Source: Rickettsia akari str. Hartford
GTDB taxonomy: Bacteria; Pseudomonadota; Alphaproteobacteria; Rickettsiales; Rickettsiaceae
Length of the DNA: 64,000 nt
Assembly: GCF_000018205.1 (NCBI RefSeq)
Contig: NC_009881.1
Location: forward strand, 1,054,001 to 1,118,000
Direction of reading: 5' to 3'
The position numbers and the translations under genes were made by a program. Positions 1 to 8,033 of the stretch are shown in pieces; the stretch's first letter is position 1, and each line of letters begins with the position of its first letter. Under the pieces are notes generated by a model that saw only the letters and a list, made by a program, of their open reading frames with translations, did not search any database and was not told the origin of the DNA.

Positions 1-652
1 ACTGCACAAACTCGGAAGTCATGTAATTATTAGCGGTAGTCATGAGGAAAAATTAAAATCCCTTGGAAATGTTTTAAAAGATAATTATACGATAGCAGTA
101 TGTAATCTTGCAGATAAAGAAGAGTGCAGCAATTTAATATCTAAAGCACTAAAGCTAGATATTTTAGTATGTAACGCGGGTATTACTAGCGATACACTAG
201 CAATTAGAATGAAAGATGAAGATTTTAACAAAGTTATTGATATTAATTTAAAAGCAAATTTTATTTTAAATCGTGAAGCAATAAAAAAAATGATGCAAAA
301 CAGATATGGACGCATTATTAACATATCTTCAATAGTAGGAATTTCAGGTAACCCAGGGCAGGCTAATTATTGTGCTTCTAAAGCAGGCTTAATAGGTATG
401 ACCAAATCGCTCTCTTATGAAGTTGCAACCAGAGGAATTACGGTTAATGCAGTAGCTCCAGGATTTATTAAATCAGATATGACCGATAAACTAAACGCAC
501 AACAAAGAGAAGCCATAGTACAAAAAATTCCGCTAGGCACTTACGGTATGCCGGAAGACGTGGCAAACGCAGTAGCATTTTTAGCAAGCGATCAGGCATC
601 ATATATTACCGGCCAAACTATTCACGTAAACGGTGGAATGTTAATGGTGTAA
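1..652 (+). CDS. fabG: 3-oxoacyl-ACP reductase FabG, 5'-truncated by window edge
   Basis: This is the NADPH-dependent reductase that reduces 3-oxoacyl-ACP to 3-hydroxyacyl-ACP in each cycle of type II fatty acid synthesis in the cytoplasm. The frame is open from base 2, so the start codon and the N-terminal glycine-rich Rossmann loop lie outside the window. Visible short-chain dehydrogenase marks are the Asn-Ala-Gly motif at 173-181, the catalytic Ser region after the INIS motif near 323-331, and the catalytic Tyr-x-x-x-Lys (YCASK) at 368-382. The C-terminus (GQTIHVNGG) is the normal FabG end. acpP and fabF follow on the same strand, a usual fatty-acid gene order. An internal ATG at 209 is not the true start, because conserved FabG sequence continues upstream of it. 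Confidence 0.95.
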   Translation, partial: LHKLGSHVIISGSHEEKLKSLGNVLKDNYTIAVCNLADKEECSNLISKALKLDILVCNAGITSDTLAIRMKDEDFNKVIDINLKANFILNREAIKKMMQNRYGRIINISSIVGISGNPGQANYCASKAGLIGMTKSLSYEVATRGITVNAVAPGFIKSDMTDKLNAQQREAIVQKIPLGTYGMPEDVANAVAFLASDQASYITGQTIHVNGGMLMV

Positions 653-654
653 AA

Positions 655-780
655 TTTTGTGCTAGCATAAAATAATTTTTTGTGCTAGAAGTGCTTCTAA
701 AGATAAAATGCTATGAATATTTTAAATAAATATTTATACCAGTTAAAAAAAGTATAATAGCTGAATAATCGCTATTATAC
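655..780. other. fabG-acpP intergenic: direct repeat and A/T-rich hairpin
   Basis: An 11-base word (TTTTGTGCTAG) occurs at 655-665 and again at 677-687. Further on, 752-761 and 771-780 form a perfect 10-bp stem around a 9-base loop. Read on the minus strand the hairpin is followed by a run of seven T, the shape of an intrinsic terminator, but no minus-strand gene ends here. Read on the plus strand there is no T run, so it is more likely a structure in the acpP leader. A function is not proven. Confidence 0.4.
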
Positions 781-817
781 GGCATATAAAATTAAATGAT
801 TTATGGAGTTCAAAATT

Positions 818-1063
818 ATGAGTATAACGGACAAGATCGAACAGAAAGTTATTGAAATGGTTGCTGAAAAGCTAAATAAAGATAAATCGATAATAACTAC
901 GAATTCAAGATTTATAGAAGATTTGGCAGCCGATAGCCTTGATACCGTAGAGTTAATGATGGCAATAGAAGTTGAGTACGGTATTGAGATCCCTGATGAT
1001 GAAGCCACTAAAATTAAAACCGTATCCGATGTTATAACATATATCAAAGAACGCCAATCTTAA
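818..1063 (+). CDS. acpP: Acyl carrier protein
   Basis: ACP carries the growing acyl chain on a phosphopantetheine arm in the cytoplasm and feeds lipid A, phospholipid and lipoate synthesis. From this start it is 81 residues, with the attachment serine in the ADSLD motif at residue 40 and the acidic helix II (DTVELMMAIEVEYG) typical of the family. I prefer the ATG at 818 because GGAG at 805-808 sits at ribosome-binding distance. An in-frame ATG at 803 adds five residues (MEFKI) but has no Shine-Dalgarno sequence; it may be used in other annotations. fabF begins 35 bases after the stop, so the two are probably co-transcribed. Confidence 0.95.
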   Translation: MSITDKIEQKVIEMVAEKLNKDKSIITTNSRFIEDLAADSLDTVELMMAIEVEYGIEIPDDEATKIKTVSDVITYIKERQS

Positions 1064-1098
1064 TCTACATCAATTAAATCCCTAATAGATAATTAAAA

Positions 1099-2379
1099 AT
1101 GTCGAATCAAAGAGTAAATAAAAGAGTAGTTATTACCGGACTTGGACTTGTTACTCCTGTTGGGCTTAATGTTAGCTCATCTTGGAAAAATATTGTAAAT
1201 GGGGTAAGCGGTATAAAAACTATTACGGAATTTGATGCTTCTAAACTTGCGTGTAAAATTGCTGGACTTATAGATTACTCTGAGAAAGATGGATTTAAAC
1301 TTGAAAATTTCACGCAAGCAGATAACGTTAATAGACTAAGTAAAATGGATAAATTTATCCATTACGGAGTAGCAGCCGCAACCGAAGCAGTTGAAGATAG
1401 CGGCTGGTTACCCGAAAATGAAGAATCTCGTGATAGAACCGGCTTGATATTAGGTTCAGGAATCGGCGGGCTTAAAATGATCGAAGATACCTCTATCAAG
1501 CTTTATCAAGAAAATAATGGCAAAGTTAGTCCCTTCTTTATTCCTGCATCACTAATTAATCTTTTATCCGGTCTTGTGTCTATAAAATACGGTTTTAGCG
1601 GTCCAAATCAAGCAGCAGTAACGGCTTGCTCTACAGGAGCACATGCTATAGGCGATGCTATGCGTATGATAAAACACGGCTATGCAGACGTTATGGTCGC
1701 AGGCGGTGCAGAAGCTCCAGTTACACCTGTTGGAGTTGCAGGTTTCGTTGCTGCTAGAGCATTATGTACTAAATATAACGATAATCCTGAAAAAGCCTCA
1801 AGACCTTGGGATAAAGACCGCAGCGGTTTTGTTATGGGTGAAGGAGCAGGCGTTGTAGTCTTGGAAGAATATGAGCATGCCTTAAATCGAGGGGCTAAAA
1901 TTTACGGTGAAGTTATAGGATACGGCTCTACAGGTGATGCGTACCATATGACAGCACCACATCCTGAAGGTAGAGGGGCTTATAGAGCGATGAGAAATGC
2001 AATGCTAGATGCAGCTATCACCCCCAATATGATTGATTACATTAATGCACATGGCACTTCTACTAATCTCGGTGATGAGATAGAATTAGCAGCCGTACAA
2101 AAATTATTTTTAGAAGCGAATCCTCAAATTTTAATGTCTTCTACTAAATCATCAATAGGACATTTACTCGGTGCAGCAGGAAGCGTTGAGTTTATCTTTT
2201 CAGCTCTTGCAATTCGAGATCAGATTGCACCGCCAACTTTAAATTTAGATAACCCCATGGATGAGGTTAAGATAGATTTAGTAAAATTAAAAGCTAGAGA
2301 AACTAAAATAGACTACGTGCTTTCTAATTCATTTGGATTCGGCGGTACTAATGCTAGTTTAGTAATTAAGAGAGTTTGA
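1099..2379 (+). CDS. fabF: 3-oxoacyl-ACP synthase II (KAS II)
   Basis: FabF condenses malonyl-ACP with acyl-ACP to elongate fatty acids and is the temperature-responsive elongation enzyme in bacteria. At 426 residues it has the usual length. The nucleophile Cys is in the TACSTGAHAIGDA motif (residue 177). The two catalytic histidines are in NAHGTSTNLGD and SSIGHLLGAAG, and the C-terminal glycine-rich FGFGGTNASLV is present. It follows fabG and acpP on the same strand. Nothing is missing or unusual. The 3' flank enters a repeat-rich zone about 50 bases after the stop. Confidence 0.97.
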   Translation: MSNQRVNKRVVITGLGLVTPVGLNVSSSWKNIVNGVSGIKTITEFDASKLACKIAGLIDYSEKDGFKLENFTQADNVNRLSKMDKFIHYGVAAATEAVEDSGWLPENEESRDRTGLILGSGIGGLKMIEDTSIKLYQENNGKVSPFFIPASLINLLSGLVSIKYGFSGPNQAAVTACSTGAHAIGDAMRMIKHGYADVMVAGGAEAPVTPVGVAGFVAARALCTKYNDNPEKASRPWDKDRSGFVMGEGAGVVVLEEYEHALNRGAKIYGEVIGYGSTGDAYHMTAPHPEGRGAYRAMRNAMLDAAITPNMIDYINAHGTSTNLGDEIELAAVQKLFLEANPQILMSSTKSSIGHLLGAAGSVEFIFSALAIRDQIAPPTLNLDNPMDEVKIDLVKLKARETKIDYVLSNSFGFGGTNASLVIKRV

Positions 2380-2432
2380 TTCCTACACAGTCATTGCAAG
2401 AAACTAAAGGCGTTGTTGCATGGATCGGTTGA

Positions 2433-2577
2433 TGTTATTCCAGCAAAAGCGTGAATCCAGCGCAAGGCAAGATAAATCGGGCTTTAAAAAAGCATTTTAT
2501 ATCAAGATTTTATTCAAATAAAGTTTTTAAAAAGGCTTTAAAGTACTAGATTCCTGCTTACGTGGGCAGGTATTATT
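2433..2577. repeat. Dispersed palindromic repeat, family C (degenerate copy)
   Basis: The ends read as imperfect inverted repeats (gttattccagcaaaagcgtg at the left, a matching cttacgtgggcaggtatt at the right). Other copies of this family start with GTCATTCC(C/T)GC and contain TGGATTCCCGCCTACG. It fits the description of Rickettsia Palindromic Elements. The family letters A-D are mine, since I could not match them to published RPE numbers. Confidence 0.6.
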
Positions 2578-2592
2578 GCGTAGATGCCAAAA

Positions 2593-2700
2593 CCGTCATT
2601 GCGAGCAATCCAGAAAAAGATGAAAAAAAATTCTGTAAATTAGCATTTTTTACTGGATTGCTTCGTCGAATTACTATGTAATTCTTCTCGCAATGACGGA
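2593..2700. repeat. Dispersed palindromic repeat, family B
   Basis: This is about 108 bases with inverted ends (CCGTCATTGCGAG ... CTCGCAATGACGG) and inner arms GCAATCCAG / CTGGATTGC. About ten copies are found in the window, all in gaps between genes. It is RPE-like and has no coding capacity of its own. Confidence 0.8.
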
Positions 2701-2831
2701 AAACCGGTCCGCGCAACCACGCTACGCGTGAATGACATCGAGCAGGTTTCTTGAGCAATGCAACAAAGCATTCAGTCGCTCACAATGACGGATTTTGCAT
2801 ATGCAACAACATCAACAATATATTCCATTTC

Positions 2832-3744
2832 ATGATCCAAATTTATTACATCAAAAGTGGTAATCTAAGTTTTGCCGATAAAGTAATCTTATCTGATTTA
2901 GCACTTTATTTATACAAAAGTGATAAAAGATTTGTCTTATAGGACGTAACGGCTGCGGAAAATCAGGCTTAATGAAAGTAATATCAGGGGATTATGAACT
3001 AGATAACGGCGAACTATTTCAAGATTCTGCAATTACAATTGGCTATTTAAGACAATATGTTTCTATAAAGACTAATCTAACTGTTTACGATTTTATCTTA
3101 CAATAAACAGATAGTACAAAAGAAATAGATAAATACCAAATCGATATAATTCTAGACCAATTACAAATAAGCTGAACAGATAACTTATCAACCTATTCAT
3201 GGCAGTCAGCTTAGAAGAGCAAGCCTTGCTAAGGCTTTAATTAGCGCCGGAAACATTACTACTTGATGAACCGACCAATCATCTAGATATTGAAACGATT
3301 GAGTGGCTAGAAGAATTTGTTAAATCTTATAACGGTATTATTATTTGCGTGAGCAATGATCGTTACTTCTTAGATAAGTTAGTTACTAGAACTTTAGTCT
3401 TTGCTCAAGGTAAAATTCATGACTTAACAGGATGTTACGAAGATTATAAACAGTATTTTACTACCTCTCCTATAACTAACAAAACTTCAAAAGCACTACC
3501 ACTAGCCTCTCAAAAAGCACCTACAAATAAAAAGCTATCTTATAAATACCAGCGTTTGCTTGAAACATTGCCCGACGATATCGAAAAGCTAGAAATATCC
3601 ATCAAATACTTAGAAAAAGAAATTGAAGATGTTAATCTATATTTAGATAATCTTCAACAATATAACCGTATTACTAGTCAATTAATTAATGATAAAAAGA
3701 AACTAGACGAGTTATTAAATCAATGGTTAGAAATACAAAATTAA
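2832..3744 (+). pseudogene. ABC-F family ATPase, decayed (Uup/YheS-like)
   Basis: Pieces of one ABC-F protein can be read in order across frames. They are an N-terminal segment from an ATG at 2832, a Walker A segment (RNGCGKS) near 2946-2966, a signature-like stretch (SQLRRASLAKAL) near 3200-3235, and Walker B with the ABC-F motif (LLLDEPTNHLDIET) near 3258-3298. The last is an intact C-terminal part with the SNDRYFLD switch and a coiled-coil tail to 3744. At least three frameshifts or stops interrupt it. ABC-F proteins act on ribosomes and not as transporters. The last 131 codons remain open from an ATG at 3349 but lack both Walker motifs, so I do not call them a gene. Confidence 0.85.
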
Positions 3745-3826
3745 TTTTTATTAAAATTTTCTTGACTGAATTACTAATTGTTGTTAACGTTTTTGTGTAC
3801 GATGGAAACACAGATAGAAGGTTATT

Positions 3827-4924
3827 GTGAGTGAAATTACAAATAAAGAATATCCACAAAAAGAAAAAATCGCTGATCCTCAAGCACTTAATGCTATCAA
3901 AGATATTCTTGCTCAAATTACCGCTACTAATAATCCTGCAGAGTTAAATAGATTAGTAAGTGCAGCTCGCAATATTAAATCTGATAGTACTTTTATTAAT
4001 GATATAGCAGAAAAAGTAGAGGCTATAGCATTAAAAAAGCAAGAACTAGCAGAAAGCCAGCTTAATTCTGAAATTACTCAAAAAGAGCTAGAACAATTAG
4101 AAAAACAACGAGAATTGGAAGCAGCAATAATACAACATAAAATGGAAGCTGCAAGACAAATGCAGGAACTGAATGCTATTCATGATAGATTTAAGAGTAA
4201 ATTAGAAGAATATAGAGAATTATCTCCTTCTATAGAAACAATGGTTAAAATAAATGAAAATGGAGAAGAGATAATCGATGAACAGGCTATTAATAAAAAT
4301 ATTTTAACTCAAGAAGAAATAGAAGAGCGTAGACAAAAATTTGCAGAACTTCAAGAGGAGAAAGAAAAAGTAAATATAATACTAAAAAAAACTAATGAAG
4401 AAAAAGAGATTATAGAAAAAGAGATTGATGCTTTAACTGAGAAATTAAAAGATAAAAATTTATTACCTGAGCAAATTAAAGAATTAGAAGAGAATTTAGA
4501 AGTAAAGAAAGAAAATCTTGCAATTAAAAACACTGTAGTAAAAGAAGCTAGAAAAGTTCAAAACCACGTTCAAGAAGAAATAGAAAGTGTTAAGGTGTTT
4601 CATCAAGAAAACCAAAAAAAAATAAATAAGCTTAGAGATGCTATAGAGAAATCAAAAAATACTCTAGCTCCTAACAAACATCAAGAATTTAAACAGAAGC
4701 ATTCTTTACTCAATAACCAACAGAAAGCAATAGTCAATAATAAAAATTTAAGCAGTGAAGATCAAGATGTACGTAAAAATATATGTAGTAAAATTAATGC
4801 TCAACGTGAAGCAAATAGAATAAAAGATTCTTTAAATAACCCAATAGCTACCACAAAAAATTATCAAGTTGAGCAAAGTAACCAAGTTCAACAAAAAAAA
4901 CCAAATAACGTGTGGATAAGATAA
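3827..4924 (+). CDS. Hypothetical coiled-coil protein, 365 aa
   Basis: I do not recognise a family. The start is GTG at 3827, preceded by AAGG at ribosome-binding distance. The product is very rich in Glu, Lys, Gln and Asn, with no signal peptide and no membrane segment. Long heptad-like charged stretches run from about residue 60 to 110 and from 160 to 290, so a long coiled coil is likely. The last 60 residues are Asn/Gln-rich and end in a basic VWIR. A second small gene follows 29 bases later on the same strand and a hairpin closes the pair, suggesting a two-gene unit. The lack of any enzyme motif and the low-complexity helical make-up would suit a structural or host-directed protein, but that is only inference. 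Confidence 0.75.
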   Translation: MSEITNKEYPQKEKIADPQALNAIKDILAQITATNNPAELNRLVSAARNIKSDSTFINDIAEKVEAIALKKQELAESQLNSEITQKELEQLEKQRELEAAIIQHKMEAARQMQELNAIHDRFKSKLEEYRELSPSIETMVKINENGEEIIDEQAINKNILTQEEIEERRQKFAELQEEKEKVNIILKKTNEEKEIIEKEIDALTEKLKDKNLLPEQIKELEENLEVKKENLAIKNTVVKEARKVQNHVQEEIESVKVFHQENQKKINKLRDAIEKSKNTLAPNKHQEFKQKHSLLNNQQKAIVNNKNLSSEDQDVRKNICSKINAQREANRIKDSLNNPIATTKNYQVEQSNQVQQKKPNNVWIR

Positions 4925-4953
4925 AATTTAACAAATAAAATATAGGATGAAAT

Positions 4954-5190
4954 ATGAGTAAACAAAGTAATGATATGGATACATTAGCAGAATTAGAAAG
5001 AATTAAATCTAGAGTAACCACTTTATCAAAGGAAATAAAATCTAAACCTGTGAAAAGTATGGTAACTACCGCGACGCCACATTCAACGAATGATCATCAG
5101 ACTTCGAATCAAATGCATAATGATTATGAAGCTCAGCAAACAAAACTTGCCGGCAAAGGTGCTAAAAAATTTGGATGTGAAATAATGTAA
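4954..5190 (+). CDS. Small hypothetical protein, 78 aa
   Basis: I do not recognise the family. The ATG at 4954 is preceded by AGGATG at good ribosome-binding distance. The product is hydrophilic with a short predicted helix near residues 8-30 (LAELERIKSRVTTLSKEIK), a Ser/Thr/His/Gln-rich middle and the C-terminus FGCEIM. There is no signal peptide. It lies 29 bases after the coiled-coil gene and just before a terminator-like hairpin, so the two are probably co-transcribed and may act together. Confidence 0.65.
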   Translation: MSKQSNDMDTLAELERIKSRVTTLSKEIKSKPVKSMVTTATPHSTNDHQTSNQMHNDYEAQQTKLAGKGAKKFGCEIM

Positions 5191-5196
5191 CATTCT

Positions 5197-5236
5197 AAGA
5201 GCTGTAACTACATAGTTGCAGCTCTTGTATCATTTT
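5197..5236 (+). terminator. Intrinsic terminator-like hairpin after the 78-aa gene
   Basis: AAGAGCTG (5197-5204) pairs with CAGCTCTT (5219-5226), and the stem extends inward through AACTA/TAGTT, giving about 14 pairs with a tiny loop. It is followed by a T-rich stretch. It begins 7 bases after the stop codon. Confidence 0.65.
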
Positions 5237-5261
5237 GAATTAAGCAGGAGAGACCTATTGC

Positions 5262-6315
5262 CTATATTTGTTCTGACAATTTAAAGCTAATATCACTTTG
5301 GAATATTACATTAATTTGATCAAGCTTTAAATCTTCTAAGGATGTTTGCATTGGTTTTGTAATACTCGGTGTGTTTGTATATTTAATGTCAAAACTTAAA
5401 CGTGTGCCATTTTTAAAAATTAAAATCTAGTGCTGCTCCGTTATGAGATGACCAAAAATAGCATTCCTTAGCCTTAACTTTATGGTATCTAATAATTTGT
5501 TCTAAAGCAAATCCCTCCCATGATGCACCGATTTTAGGATTAGTATTTAATGCTTCTGTAACACTAATAAATTGTGATGTGTTTCGCTATCTCTAAAAAA
5601 ATTTTAGGAGTTTTAACATGTCTTTTCTTAAGATTTTCATACCAAGGCTGCAAAAAACGGATCATAAAAGTTCCTTCTAAAATATCTAAATAATGCTTTG
5701 CGGTATGATATGAGATATGTAGAGAATTTCCAAGTTCTGAAGCATTAACCAAGACCTATTGTCAAACCTAAATTTGGTATATCTCTTTCTAACAATGTTT
5801 TAATATAATGTTGACGCCATAAAGTACTTAACTCTTTATCATCTGCAAGATATGATAAAGGAAATCCGCCGCGTACCCATAATTTTTGAGTGCCTGACAC
5901 TTCAGATAGGGCAAACACCGGGGTCATTTCAATATAGCTTATCCTACAACCCCACCCCGACCAGCGTTTCAGAACCTTGTTTAATTAAGTCTCTTGATGC
6001 ACTTGCCTAGTACTAAAATTTAATATCAGTTGTATCAACAAGAACTCTTAAAAATAGGAAATAGATTAGGTTTATACTGAATTTCATCGATAATAACAAA
6101 CCATTTGAGATCAGATCAAGCAAGCATCGGTTCATTTAACCTTGCTAAATCTAAAGGATCTTCAATGTCAAAAATATTGATTTTAGAAATATTATAAGCT
6201 TCTGCAAATTGTTTAGAAAGAGTAGTTTTCTGCACCGTCTTTGCCCTAACAAAGCACAAACTTTATGAGTTTTAAAATGTTTTATTATTGATAAAAGGAA
6301 TTGTTTTCTAAGCAT
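5262..6315 (-). pseudogene. AAA-family ATPase with DUF4143 C-terminal domain, decayed
   Basis: Reading the minus strand from an ATG at 6315, the remains of an AAA_14/DUF4143 protein appear in order. They are a P-loop region (ALLGQRRC, with a frameshift where GKT should be), SKINIFDIEDPLDLARLNEP, a Walker B-like VIIDEIQY, then RGGFPLSYLADDKE and the arm-repeat-like DUF4143 part (ISYHTAKHYLDILE, NPKIGASWEGFALEQII, ending SFKLSEQI). Several stops and frameshifts break it. Such genes are often found with toxin-antitoxin or mobile regions and are commonly decayed in rickettsiae. Two open pieces (5564-5752 and 5745-5927) are fragments of it, not genes. Confidence 0.85.
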
Positions 6316-6322
6316 TTAAACT

Positions 6323-6500
6323 AGTATAATCCGAAGTAAAATGAAGAATCCAGTAGACGAAGGTCAATTTCAAAAAGAGTAATCGGTGCACAAGGCAAGG
6401 AGCGGAGCATATACTGAAACATTCAGCACCGGAGATCTTGCAGAACGACGTAGCCAATTTTTGAAATTCACCAGTTAAGCTTCCAATTTTCAGTATAAAA
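6323..6500. repeat. Dispersed repeat, family A (about 175 bp)
   Basis: Shared words with the other A copies are GTATA near each end, AAAATGAAGA, GACGAAG(G/A)TCAA(T/C)TTCAAAAAGAG, and a closing GACGTAGCCAATTTTTGAA. The ends are mutually inverted (TCAATTTCAAAAA and AATTTTTGAAATTCA). The repeat lies between the AAA pseudogene and the 3' end of gmk. Confidence 0.75.
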
Positions 6501-6516
6501 AGGAAAAGTGATAAAG

Positions 6517-7095
6517 TCAAAAAGCTTTTTCCCGTTCTGCAACTATAATAGCATGTATTTTTTTAAGAGTATGGCTAAAATCATCGTTAGTAATCACATA
6601 ATCGTACTCATTAGCATGTGACATTTCGTTTTGTGCCGACTTCATACGTAATTTTATTGCTTCTTCATTATCGGTAGCTCTCTTCCTTAAGCGTTGTTCC
6701 AGTATTTCAATACTAGGAGGCAATATAAATATAGCAACAACATTAGTAGCATTTTTCTTAATGCTCTTTGCTCCTTGCCAATCAATATCAAACAAAACGT
6801 CTAAGCCTTGATTTAATAACATTTCGACATATTCTTTAGGCGTACCGTAATAATTATCGTATATTTTAGCATATTCAAAAAATTTATTCTGCTTAACTAA
6901 TTCTTTAAATTCTAGACTGGTCTTAAAGTAATAGTGTATGCCATCTACTTCTCCTAAACGTGGTTTTCTTGTAGTTGCCGAAATAGATAAACGTAAATTA
7001 TTATCTATTTTCAATAATGCTTTAGCTAAACTTGACTTACCAGTACCTGAAGGAGAAGATAAAATTATAATCAGTCCTTTATTTTTTATTGTCAT
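6517..7095 (-). CDS. gmk: Guanylate kinase
   Basis: This enzyme phosphorylates GMP or dGMP with ATP in nucleotide synthesis and recycling. It is 192 residues with the P-loop SSPSGTGKSS at residues 13-22, the GMP-binding region TTRKPRLGEVDGIHYYF near 41-57, and lid motifs including LRKRATDNEEAIKLRM. The start ATG is at 7093-7095. The C-terminus is slightly short compared with the E. coli enzyme (about 207 residues) but all known motifs are present. It stands alone between the AAA pseudogene and an XRE regulator; its usual rpoZ neighbour is not here. Confidence 0.95.
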   Translation of the reverse strand: MTIKNKGLIIILSSPSGTGKSSLAKALLKIDNNLRLSISATTRKPRLGEVDGIHYYFKTSLEFKELVKQNKFFEYAKIYDNYYGTPKEYVEMLLNQGLDVLFDIDWQGAKSIKKNATNVVAIFILPPSIEILEQRLRKRATDNEEAIKLRMKSAQNEMSHANEYDYVITNDDFSHTLKKIHAIIVAEREKAF

Positions 7096-7223
7096 ATTTT
7101 ATATTTTATTTCGTAGGTACAGCATATTTCAGAAAGATTCAGACAAGATGACTTTAAATGCAAGCCTGCGAAAGCAGTAGATAAAGTACAGGTGAGTCAT
7201 GCAAAATGCGCTTACATCAACCT

Positions 7224-7460
7224 TTATGAATTATGCGGTACTTTTCTTTTTATTACCTCATCCATAGTACAATTAAAATATTTTGCTATTTTTAAAATAG
7301 TATCTATTTCAGGATTGAATTCACGATTAGCTTCCGCTCTCATAATTCTACTAACAGTTGTATAAGGGATATTAGTGACTTCGGAAAGATATTTACGATT
7401 GATTTTTTCTTGTTTTAATTTTTCTTCTAAAAATTCTTTTACCTTAGTAGCAAGTGCCAT
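7224..7460 (-). CDS. XRE-family helix-turn-helix regulator, 78 aa
   Basis: This is a single-domain DNA-binding protein. The helix-turn-helix is the stretch NRKYLSEVTNIPYTTVSRIM near residues 21-40, followed by a family-typical tail with IDTILKIAKYFNCTMDEVI. I choose the ATG at 7460 because AGAGG precedes it at ribosome-binding distance; the frame continues upstream to 7520 without such a signal. There is no obvious toxin partner beside it, so a toxin-antitoxin role is not supported. The target is unknown. A family-B repeat lies upstream. Confidence 0.85.
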   Translation of the reverse strand: MALATKVKEFLEEKLKQEKINRKYLSEVTNIPYTTVSRIMRAEANREFNPEIDTILKIAKYFNCTMDEVIKRKVPHNS

Positions 7461-7540
7461 ATTAATAACCTCTGAATAAATAAAGGATAGATATATACAA
7501 AATTTGTCGAGTATTACCATCCTTGTTATATGGATACCAC

Positions 7541-7640
7541 CACGTCATTGCGAGCAGTCGTAGACTGCGTGGCAATTTCATCAAATATTCTGAGAGTGCT
7601 TCGTCAATTACTTCGTAATTTCCTAGCAATAACAGAAAAA
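7541..7640. repeat. Dispersed palindromic repeat, family B
   Basis: It begins CGTCATTGCGAGCAG and carries GTGGCAATTTCATC and GCTTCGTCAATTACTTCGTAATT, all shared with other B copies. The right end is degenerate (AGCAATAACAG). It sits between the XRE gene promoter side and the yraN remnant. Confidence 0.7.
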
Positions 7641-7693
7641 CTGACCCACGCAACAATGCCTTCCGCATAGCCGGAGCCATACAACAACAACGA

Positions 7694-8033
7694 GTATTAC
7701 AAAACATTTTTTATAATTATAGGTAATTTATAAGACCTCATAATTACCAAATCAAACCTGATATTATAATTTCTATATTTAGAATTGCTACTTAAAAATA
7801 TTTCAGCAGCCCTAATAATTCTTCTTTGCTGATTGAAAGATACAAATCTATCATAAATTGTAGAGATTCTTGCTTTGACTTACAATAAAAACAATGTCTT
7901 TATTATGTAACACAATAATATCTATTTCCCATACATAGTAACGTTTTCTATGATGCAGTATTTGATAAAATTTTAATTTATAGATTATTATACAAATATA
8001 TTCGGCAATAATGCCCAAATAACCATTTGTCAT
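7694..8033 (-). pseudogene. yraN: YraN/UPF0102 family protein, frameshifted
   Basis: UPF0102 proteins are small nuclease-fold proteins of unclear role. Read from the ATG at 8033, the first frame gives AEYICIIIYKLKFYQIL, a charged stretch and WEIDIIVLHNKDIVFIV, matching the family core with its EID and (F)VEVK-like motifs, though the glutamate and lysine of the last motif are lost. That frame stops at 7851. The family C-terminus (QQRRIIRAAEIFL, RNYNIRFDLVIM) continues in another frame to a stop at 7694, so one frameshift lies near 7855-7870. Its ATG overlaps the mreC stop codon in a TAATG, so it was once translated together with mreC. Confidence 0.8.

Noticed and set aside
803..818. ATG at 803 as acpP start
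   Set aside because: No Shine-Dalgarno before it, while GGAG at 805-808 fits the ATG at 818. The choice changes only five residues.
2433..2700. The dispersed repeats as insertion sequences or CRISPR
   Set aside because: They encode no transposase, and do not occur as regular spaced arrays; they are short palindromes scattered singly.
3349..3744. 131-codon open frame with SNDRYFLD and a coiled coil
   Set aside because: It is the tail of the broken ABC-F gene; without Walker motifs it would not be an ATPase, and there is no ribosome-binding site before it.
3762..3803. A promoter before the coiled-coil gene (TTGACT with TAACGT or TACGAT)
   Set aside because: The -35 match is good but neither -10 candidate has both a good match and correct spacing.
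7461..7520. Longer start of the XRE regulator at 7520
   Set aside because: The upstream part is unlike the family and lacks a ribosome-binding site; AGAGG precedes the ATG at 7460.
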